From a candidate division FCPU426 bacterium (GTDB lineage: Bacteria; Oederibacteriota; JAAXVQ01; JAUVAV01): a stretch of DNA of 51,300 nucleotides. Location: NCBI GenBank assembly GCA_030591525.1, contig JAUVAV010000021.1:1-51300 (forward strand), given 5' to 3'. The position numbers and the translations under genes were made by a program. A model generated the notes under the pieces. That model ran no database searches and was not told where the DNA came from. It worked only from the letters and a program-made list of their open reading frames with translations. Shown piece after piece: positions 45,722-51,300 of the stretch (position 1 is the first letter of the stretch; each line of letters starts with the position of its first letter).

Positions 45722-46441
45722 ATGCCTTTCGAATTCAACTTTTTTAAATACCTGCAAAACGGGAATGCTTTGATTTTTATTGGCAGTCTTTTATTAGCAG
45801 GCGCGGTGATAGCTTTGGTAAGGACTATCATCGGCTTGGTGGAACCTTTCTGGCGGTTGCGGCAATCCTCCGCGCGCCGTCCGCGCCTGAGATGGGGAAA
45901 AGGGTTAAGGAATTTATTAATAGCCCTGATTCTGACGTTCTTTTCGCTTTCCCTGCTGCTGGCCGGGACCACCTTGCGTACTTATACCACTTTTACCCGG
46001 CAGGACCTGGTGGGAACACTGGAGTGTCTGGAATGGAATCCGGATGAGCAGATTATAATAGTCCGCTTTAAGGCTGTCTCTCAAGGCCGGACTTCAGCGC
46101 CCCAGACCTATAGCTTGTGTGGTGATCATTGGGAAATTAACGCCCATATCTTAAAATGGAAACCCAGGGCGAATCTAATCGGATTGCATACTGCTTACCG
46201 GTTGAATCAAATTAAAGGAATCTACCAATCAACAGAGGATGAAAGCCGCCGGCCACACCGCGCTTGCGACCTAACACCGGGAAAAGACTGGATTTGGTGG
46301 GCTTTGTCACGGTATGGAGAAACCCTGCCTTTAGTGGAAGCGGTTTATGGAAACGCAGTTTCCAGGCCGGCGCGCAGGGGGGAACAATTTGAGATTTTTG
46401 TAACCACTTCCGGTCTCTCTGCCCGTCGCTGGAAAAAGTAG
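45722..46441 (+). CDS. conserved membrane protein of unknown function
   Basis: A 239-residue protein with two predicted transmembrane helices (residues ~18-38 and ~65-82) and a C-terminal soluble domain of about 150 residues. Visible features are LIGLHTAYRLNQIKGIY, WWALSRYGETLPLVEAVYGN and SGLSARRW. These recall a family often labelled 'multidrug transporter/cation efflux' in proteobacteria, but the protein has no transporter architecture, so I give no function. It begins 12 nt after hisS, with GGAG upstream. Confidence 0.8.
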   Translation: MPFEFNFFKYLQNGNALIFIGSLLLAGAVIALVRTIIGLVEPFWRLRQSSARRPRLRWGKGLRNLLIALILTFFSLSLLLAGTTLRTYTTFTRQDLVGTLECLEWNPDEQIIIVRFKAVSQGRTSAPQTYSLCGDHWEINAHILKWKPRANLIGLHTAYRLNQIKGIYQSTEDESRRPHRACDLTPGKDWIWWALSRYGETLPLVEAVYGNAVSRPARRGEQFEIFVTTSGLSARRWKK

Positions 46442-46446
46442 AGCAG

Positions 46447-46476
46447 TTGACAGCTTTACCGGGCGGATGATAAGAT
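46447..46476 (+). promoter_or_regulatory. candidate sigma-70 promoter upstream of ileS
   Basis: TTGACA (46447-46452) and TAAGAT (46471-46476) are separated by 18 bp, in the 77-nt gap before ileS. The transcript would start about 35 nt before the ATG, too short for a T-box leader. Confidence 0.55.
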
Positions 46477-46518
46477 AAAAACCGGTTTTTGCCTAAAAGA
46501 GAGAGTGGAGTTTAAATT

Positions 46519-49326
46519 ATGGATTATCGCGAAACCCTGAATTTACCCCAGACGGAATTTCCCATGAAGGCGGAATTAAGCGTTCGGGAACCGGCCCAGC
46601 AGGTCCGCTGGCAGGAAATGGATATTTATGCCAGGTTGCGCCGGGAGGGCAAGGGGAAACATAAATTTATTCTCCATGATGGACCGCCTTATGCCAATGG
46701 CGATGTGCATATCGGAACCGCCTTTAATAAAATTTCCAAGGACATTATCATTAGATATAAAAGCATGCGGGGTTTTGATGCACCGTATATTCCAGGTTGG
46801 GATTGCCACGGCATGCCGATTGAACATAAAGTGGTGGAAAAACTATCCGAAGAGGAGAAGGCTGACAGCCGCCGGGTCAGAACCGAATGCCGTCTTTATG
46901 CCGGTAAATATCTTCAAAAGCAGCGGGAGCAATTCAAGCGTTTGGGGATTTTCGGAGATTGGGAAAAACCATATCTTACCATGGATCCAAAATACCAGGC
47001 GACGATCGTAAAGGTTTTCGGAGAGCTGGCAATCCAGGGTTATATTTACCGTGGTTTAAAGCCGGTTTATTGGTGTATGGAATGCCGGAGCGCACTCGCG
47101 GAAGCCGAAGTGGAATACCGGGAACATGTCAGTCCCTCGATTACAGTGCGCTTTGAGCTGTTGGAAGGCTGGCCGGATGGTCTGGGAGACCGCCCGTCGG
47201 GCCGGGTTTTTGTTCCTATCTGGACCACTACCCCATGGACTCTGCCGGCTAATCGCGCGGTAGCGGTTCATCCCGACTTAACCTACGCGCTGGTGGAATC
47301 GGAAGGCGAGCATTATATTTTAGCCAGAAAACTGGTGGAGTCAAATTGGGAGGCTTTCGGACATCCCTATACTTTGAAAGCCGAAATTCCTGGACAGGCT
47401 TTAGCCGGCTTGCGCTTGCAGCACCCTTTTTTAGATATGTCGGTTCCGGTTATTACCGGAACGCACGTGACCACGGAGGCAGGAACGGGCTGTGTGCATA
47501 CCGCTCCGGGACATGGGCAGGAAGATTACTTTATAGGCCGGAAGCATGGTTTGGAGGTTTATAACCCCGTAGGGCCTGACGGCTGTTTTACCCCGGACTT
47601 TTCCGAGATGCAGGGAGAGTTGGTTTTTAACGCTGATCCCAAAATTATAAATTTGCTGCGTGAACGGGGAGCGCTAATGCAGGCCGGAGAAATCAGACAT
47701 ACCTATCCTCATTGCTGGCGGCATCACACCCCGGTTATTTTCCGCGCTACGGAGCAGTGGTTCCTAAATGTAAACCGGGAAGGATTTCGGGAACGCTTAC
47801 TGAAGCATATCAACCAGGAGGTAACCTGGATTCCCGAAGCGTCCCGCAACCGTATGGCGGCTATGGTGGAGACCAGACCGGACTGGTGTCTTTCCCGCCA
47901 GCGCGCCTGGGGGGTGCCGATACCGATTTTTTATTGCCAGGCGTGCGGCGAGCCCCTGATCTCGGAAGCGGTTTTCAAGGCCGTGGAAAAGCTAATCGCC
48001 GCGGAAAGCGCGGATGCCTGGTTTTGCCGGGAACCTGAAACCATACTGCCGGCCGAAACTCACTGCCTGCAATGCGGCGCCCGGGTTTTTCGCCGGGAAA
48101 CGGATATTCTGGATGTCTGGTTTGATTCGGGCGTGAGCCATGCCGCGGTTTTAAACCAGCGCCAGGAATTAAGATTTCCGGCAGATCTTTACCTGGAAGG
48201 ATCGGACCAGCATCGGGGGTGGTTTCAGGTTTCCCTTTTAACCGCAGAGGCGGTTACCGGCCAGGCGCCTTATCGGGCGGTATTGACCCATGGATATACG
48301 GTGGACGGAGAAGGCCGCAAAATGTCGAAGTCCCTTGGCAATTTCATTACGGCCGAGGAAGCTTTAGCGCGTTACGGCGGCGCGGATATTTTGCGGCTTT
48401 GGGTAGCTTCGGAAAACATTCAAAACGATGTCCGCGTTTCCGATGAAATATTCAAACGCACAGTGGATGCCTACCGCCGGATCCGCAATACTTTGCGTTT
48501 TCTTTTAGGCAACCTGCATGGTTTTTCGCCGGCGCAGGCTCTGAAGTATAAAGACCTGGAACCTCTGGACCAATTGATACTCCACCGGTTCCATGAGTTT
48601 ATTCAGGATGCTGTCCGCGCTTTTGAAGCTTATGAAATTTACCGGTTCTATCAAATCCTGCAAAATTTTTGCGCCGCCGATCTGTCCGCTTTTTATTTTG
48701 ATATTCTCAAGGATAAGCTTTATACGGATGGCCGGAATTCTTCTTCCCGGCGTTCGGCCCAGACCGTACTCTGGCATCTGCTGCGTCACCTGGCGCGTCT
48801 TATGGCGCCGGTGCTGGTGCATATCACTGAGGAAACCTGGACGGCCATGCAAGCTCAGGGATTGCATCATGACAGTGAAGCGGCAGCTTCGGTCCATCTG
48901 GCGTCCTGGCTTCCGGTTCCCAAAGAGTGGCATAATGCCGCACTGGCGGAAACCTGGGACGCGCTTCTTCAGATACGGATGGAAGTGTTGAAAAAACTAG
49001 AGGAGGCCCGCAATCAGAAAATGATCCGGCATCCCTACGAAGCCTTGATCCGTATCCGGGTACGGGGAGAACGCCGGTCACGTTTGGCTGCCTGCTGGGA
49101 ACAATTACCCGCTTTTTTTGTGGTGTCCGCGGTGGAATTGCAGGATGCGGGTTCCGCCGGACCGGAGATGCTGATTCAGGTGGAAAGAGCGCCGGGGAAT
49201 AAATGCGAGCGGTGCTGGAGGGTGCTGCCGGATGTCGGACAAAACCAGGACCATCCCGGACTTTGCGGCCGCTGCCACGCCGTAATTAGCGAAATGCTTT
49301 CCCCGATTAAAAAAGAGAAGGTGTGA
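46519..49326 (+). CDS. ileS: isoleucyl-tRNA synthetase
   Basis: A 935-residue class Ia synthetase. It has the HIGH motif as HIGT (about residue 64, in PPYANGDVHIGTAFNKISKD), the editing domain with WTTTPWTLPANRAVAVHPDL, and the KMSKS loop (K601, in GRKMSKSLGN). The C-terminal zinc site has CERC and CGRC, the bacterial (eubacterial-type) form. The length is typical. It precedes lspA by 3 nt, the common ileS-lspA pairing. Confidence 0.98.
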   Translation: MDYRETLNLPQTEFPMKAELSVREPAQQVRWQEMDIYARLRREGKGKHKFILHDGPPYANGDVHIGTAFNKISKDIIIRYKSMRGFDAPYIPGWDCHGMPIEHKVVEKLSEEEKADSRRVRTECRLYAGKYLQKQREQFKRLGIFGDWEKPYLTMDPKYQATIVKVFGELAIQGYIYRGLKPVYWCMECRSALAEAEVEYREHVSPSITVRFELLEGWPDGLGDRPSGRVFVPIWTTTPWTLPANRAVAVHPDLTYALVESEGEHYILARKLVESNWEAFGHPYTLKAEIPGQALAGLRLQHPFLDMSVPVITGTHVTTEAGTGCVHTAPGHGQEDYFIGRKHGLEVYNPVGPDGCFTPDFSEMQGELVFNADPKIINLLRERGALMQAGEIRHTYPHCWRHHTPVIFRATEQWFLNVNREGFRERLLKHINQEVTWIPEASRNRMAAMVETRPDWCLSRQRAWGVPIPIFYCQACGEPLISEAVFKAVEKLIAAESADAWFCREPETILPAETHCLQCGARVFRRETDILDVWFDSGVSHAAVLNQRQELRFPADLYLEGSDQHRGWFQVSLLTAEAVTGQAPYRAVLTHGYTVDGEGRKMSKSLGNFITAEEALARYGGADILRLWVASENIQNDVRVSDEIFKRTVDAYRRIRNTLRFLLGNLHGFSPAQALKYKDLEPLDQLILHRFHEFIQDAVRAFEAYEIYRFYQILQNFCAADLSAFYFDILKDKLYTDGRNSSSRRSAQTVLWHLLRHLARLMAPVLVHITEETWTAMQAQGLHHDSEAAASVHLASWLPVPKEWHNAALAETWDALLQIRMEVLKKLEEARNQKMIRHPYEALIRIRVRGERRSRLAACWEQLPAFFVVSAVELQDAGSAGPEMLIQVERAPGNKCERCWRVLPDVGQNQDHPGLCGRCHAVISEMLSPIKKEKV

Positions 49327-49329
49327 AAG

Positions 49330-49899
49330 TTGAGCATATGGGGAAATTCAAAAGAGTTTAATGACCGCCGGGAAGGCTTCAGCCCCTGGTCCCGGAAAGC
49401 CGTCCAGGTGCCGGTCCGGTTTTATTGGATAATTATGCTGCTGGTTCTGGCACTGGATCAGATAAGCAAATGGATAGTCATGCAGACCATGGTATTACAT
49501 CAAAGCATTCCCTTGCTGGGAAATATTCTGCAGCTGACTTATGTCCGAAATACCGGGGCGGCCTTCAGTTTCCTGGCCCGCAGCGAGGTTTTCTGGCGCA
49601 GGCCGCTTTTGATCAGCGTGGCCCTAATCGCAAGCATTATCCTTACGGTTATGGCCTTTCGTGAACAAAACCGCGGGATTAAGCTAATGCTTCCCCTGGG
49701 GTTAGTTAGCGGCGGTGCTTTGGGCAATATGGTTGACCGCTTGTTTTACGGCGGCGCGGTAGTGGATTTTATCGAGGTCGGCTATCGTAACTTTCATTGG
49801 CCCGTGTTTAATCTGGCGGATTCGGCTGTGGTCATCGGTGTGTGCTGGCTGATGTTTTTTACTTTTCACAAAAGCTCCCAAGGTCATATTCGAAAATAA
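49330..49899 (+). CDS. lspA: lipoprotein signal peptidase II
   Basis: A 189-residue four-helix inner-membrane aspartyl protease that removes signal peptides from prolipoproteins. Catalytic signatures NTGAAFSF, GNMVDRLFYGGAVVDFIEV and VFNLADSAVV supply the two Asp residues. The start is TTG at 49330 behind AAGGTG, giving a soluble N-terminal extension of about 33 residues before the first helix, longer than usual. The several lipoproteins in this window are its natural substrates. Confidence 0.96.
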   Translation: MSIWGNSKEFNDRREGFSPWSRKAVQVPVRFYWIIMLLVLALDQISKWIVMQTMVLHQSIPLLGNILQLTYVRNTGAAFSFLARSEVFWRRPLLISVALIASIILTVMAFREQNRGIKLMLPLGLVSGGALGNMVDRLFYGGAVVDFIEVGYRNFHWPVFNLADSAVVIGVCWLMFFTFHKSSQGHIRK

Positions 49900-49909
49900 G
49901 CCTGTCCCC

Positions 49910-50890
49910 ATGCATACAGAACCAGAACGCTATTGCTGGCAAGTCAAACCGGAAGAGGCGGGCCGGCGTCTGGATGTTTTTTTATTCCATAAAAGCCATG
50001 AGCTTTCCCGTTCGGCCGCCGCCCGGGTAATTCGAGAGGGAGCAGTTAAGGTGAGCGGGCGCCGGGTTAAGTCCGGCTTAGTACTGCAAGCCGGCGATGC
50101 AGTCGAGTACCTGCATTTCCCTCCGAGAGCTTGCGAGACCCGGCCTGAAAACCTTCCGCTGGATATCCTCTACGAAGACAACCATTTGGCAATAGTGGTT
50201 AAGCCGGCCGGAATGGTTACCCACCCTGCTCCCGGGCATAAAAGTGGAACCCTGGTAAATGCGCTATTATATAAACTCAGCAGCCTTTCAGGAGTGGGCG
50301 GGCAGCAGCGTCCTGGGATCGTACACCGTCTGGATCAGGGAACTTCGGGGATTCTATTAGTCGCGAAAAACGACCGGGCTCATCACGCCTTAACTCTGGG
50401 AATTCAGCAGCGCCTCATCAGCCGGATATACGAGGCCTTGGTATGGGGCCGGATTGAAGAGAACGAATTTGTGGTAGAAACCCGGTTGGGACGCGATCCC
50501 GGGAACCGGACCAGATTTAAGGTGGTAAGCGCCAAAGGGAAATTGGCAATTACGCGGTTCCACATCGCCCGCCGGTTTAATGCATTCACGCATTTGCGTT
50601 TGTTTTTGGATACCGGCCGGACGCATCAAATCCGGATTCATTGTAAACATCTGGGAACTCCCATAGTCGGGGACAGGGAATATGGTAAACGCGGAGAAGC
50701 CGGGCAATTAGCCCGCTGGGGCATACCCCGGCCTGGCCGGCAGATGCTGCACGCCGGACGAGTGGAATTCAAGCATCCGTTTACCGGAAAAGATATGGTT
50801 TTTCAGGCCCCGTGGCCGGAAGATTTCGAAGAAATATACCAGGCGCTCTGCCGGAAAGATGAATCCGGGTTTGGTTCGGTAGGGGCGTGA
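49910..50890 (+). CDS. rluD: RluD-family 23S rRNA pseudouridine synthase
   Basis: A 326-residue RluA/RluD-type enzyme. The N-terminal S4 domain (GRRLDVFLFHKS, SAAARVIREGAVKVSGRRVK) is followed by the catalytic domain with HRLDQGTSGILLVAKN, which holds the catalytic Asp, and LFLDTGRTHQIRIHCKHLG. Specificity (RluD versus RluA/C) cannot be fixed by eye, though lspA-rluD neighbours favour RluD. The last codons and the TGA lie inside a palindromic repeat (50877-50908), so the C-terminus may have been altered by its insertion. Confidence 0.9.
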   Translation: MHTEPERYCWQVKPEEAGRRLDVFLFHKSHELSRSAAARVIREGAVKVSGRRVKSGLVLQAGDAVEYLHFPPRACETRPENLPLDILYEDNHLAIVVKPAGMVTHPAPGHKSGTLVNALLYKLSSLSGVGGQQRPGIVHRLDQGTSGILLVAKNDRAHHALTLGIQQRLISRIYEALVWGRIEENEFVVETRLGRDPGNRTRFKVVSAKGKLAITRFHIARRFNAFTHLRLFLDTGRTHQIRIHCKHLGTPIVGDREYGKRGEAGQLARWGIPRPGRQMLHAGRVEFKHPFTGKDMVFQAPWPEDFEEIYQALCRKDESGFGSVGA

Positions 50891-50908
50891 TTTATCACGC
50901 CTCTACCG
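50877..50908. repeat. GTAGGGGC palindrome, copy 3
   Basis: CGGTAGGGGCGTGAT and ATCACGCCTCTACCG pair over 15 bp with one mismatch around TT. The core GTAGGGGC matches copies 1 and 2. It overlaps the rluD stop codon and could act as a terminator hairpin, although no T-run follows. Confidence 0.75.
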
Positions 50909-50917
50909 ACACATTCC

Positions 50918-50970
50918 TTGACAAATATCCTTATATCGTCTATATTGCAATCATAATGCAAAATAGACGA
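50918..50970 (+). promoter_or_regulatory. promoter with operator-like palindrome upstream of the AAA ATPase gene
   Basis: TTGACA (50918-50923) and TATATT (50941-50946) are 17 bp apart. A 35-bp interrupted palindrome, TCGTCTATATTGCA (50936-50949) with TGCAAAATAGACGA (50957-50970), covers the -10 box and start site. The arms match at 13 of 14 positions. A repressor bound here would block transcription. Confidence 0.75.
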
Positions 50971-50983
50971 AAAAGGGATTTTT

Positions 50984-51300
50984 ATGTATATTAAAAGAAC
51001 ACTTGAGACATTTGTAAAGAAAATAACCAAGCAGTTCCCGGTATTATTAGTTACCGGAGCCAGGCAGGTTGGAAAAACAACCTTTTTACGTCACCTTAGT
51101 AAAAACGGAAGAGCCTATGTAACGTTGGACGATCCACTTATCCTTAACCTGGCTAAAGAAGATCCCGCACTTTTCATGCAGAGATTTCCCCCGCCGATTT
51201 TAATCGATGAAATTCAGTATGCTCCGGAACTATTGCCTTATATAAAGATGGAGGCGGATAAAAGCCGTGAGCCGGGTTTGTTTTGGTTAACCGGTTCTCA
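50984..51300 (+). CDS. AAA-family ATP-binding protein (DUF4143 type), N-terminal part
   Basis: The first 105 residues of a P-loop ATPase cut by the window end. The Walker A motif is in VTGARQVGKTTFLRHL and the Walker B in PPPILIDEIQYAPELLPYIK, followed by the sensor-like LFWLTGSQ. This layout fits the AAA_14/DUF4143 ATPases that are common, mobile and often found singly in bacteria and archaea; their role is poorly known. The ATG at 50984 follows AAAAGGGA. It appears to be an independent, regulated unit. Confidence 0.88.
   Translation, partial: MYIKRTLETFVKKITKQFPVLLVTGARQVGKTTFLRHLSKNGRAYVTLDDPLILNLAKEDPALFMQRFPPPILIDEIQYAPELLPYIKMEADKSREPGLFWLTGS

Noticed and set aside
46441-46518. T-box riboswitch before ileS
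   Set aside because: The gap is only 77 nt and lacks the T-box core sequence and specifier stem.

Overview
The window reads as chromosomal DNA of an uncultivated Gram-negative (diderm) bacterium, most likely Omnitrophota (OP3) or a close relative. That placement is inference. It rests on a single 5,936-codon gene with a signal peptide and a patchwork of enzyme-like, membrane and winged-helix-like segments, a style reported for Omnitrophota giant genes, together with lipoproteins, an OmpA-type protein and a PorV-like barrel that imply an outer membrane. No 16S rRNA or other decisive marker is present. Several genes start with TTG or GTG.

Layout. 1-5840: translation block tuf(end)-rpmG-tRNA-Trp-secE-nusG-rplK-rplA-[L10 leader]-rplJ-rplL, followed not by rpoB but by a fused pabB-pabC gene. 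6205-24116: strong promoter and the giant gene. Its C-terminal third holds what looks like a circularly permuted cofactor-independent phosphoglycerate mutase; its N-terminal part holds a sugar-kinase-like (ASKHA) segment. 24117-27140, minus strand: 6S RNA, a perfect sigma-70 promoter, a structured leader, rny (RNase Y) and ymdB. 27690-38558: a large Thr/Pro-repeat surface protein with a FlgD/T9SS-like C-terminal domain, a PorV-like barrel with TPR-like tail, a protein combining an RsbW-like kinase domain with an RsbU-like phosphatase, a STAS protein carrying the same unusual C-terminal domain, and a TPR protein. 38830-44392: ackA, a tiny Ala/Pro/Glu lipoprotein with its own promoter and terminator, and an envelope cluster (helical lipoprotein, OmpA-like lipoprotein, ABC-type binding-protein homologue with a CsgG-like insert). 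44429-50890: hisS, a membrane protein, ileS, lspA and an RluD-type pseudouridine synthase. 50984-end: the start of an AAA ATPase behind a promoter with an operator-like palindrome.

The intergenic DNA is rich in small palindromic repeats of at least four families. One has hairpin arms that change sequence between copies while keeping base pairing. The two strongest candidates for undescribed biology are the permuted phosphatase/mutase inside the giant protein and the partner-switch pair (33744-37316), in which phosphatase/kinase and STAS protein share a transposase-like C-terminal domain. The modular hairpin element (38560-38817 and 40593-40722) and the 124-nt structured leader before rny are the best nucleic-acid candidates.
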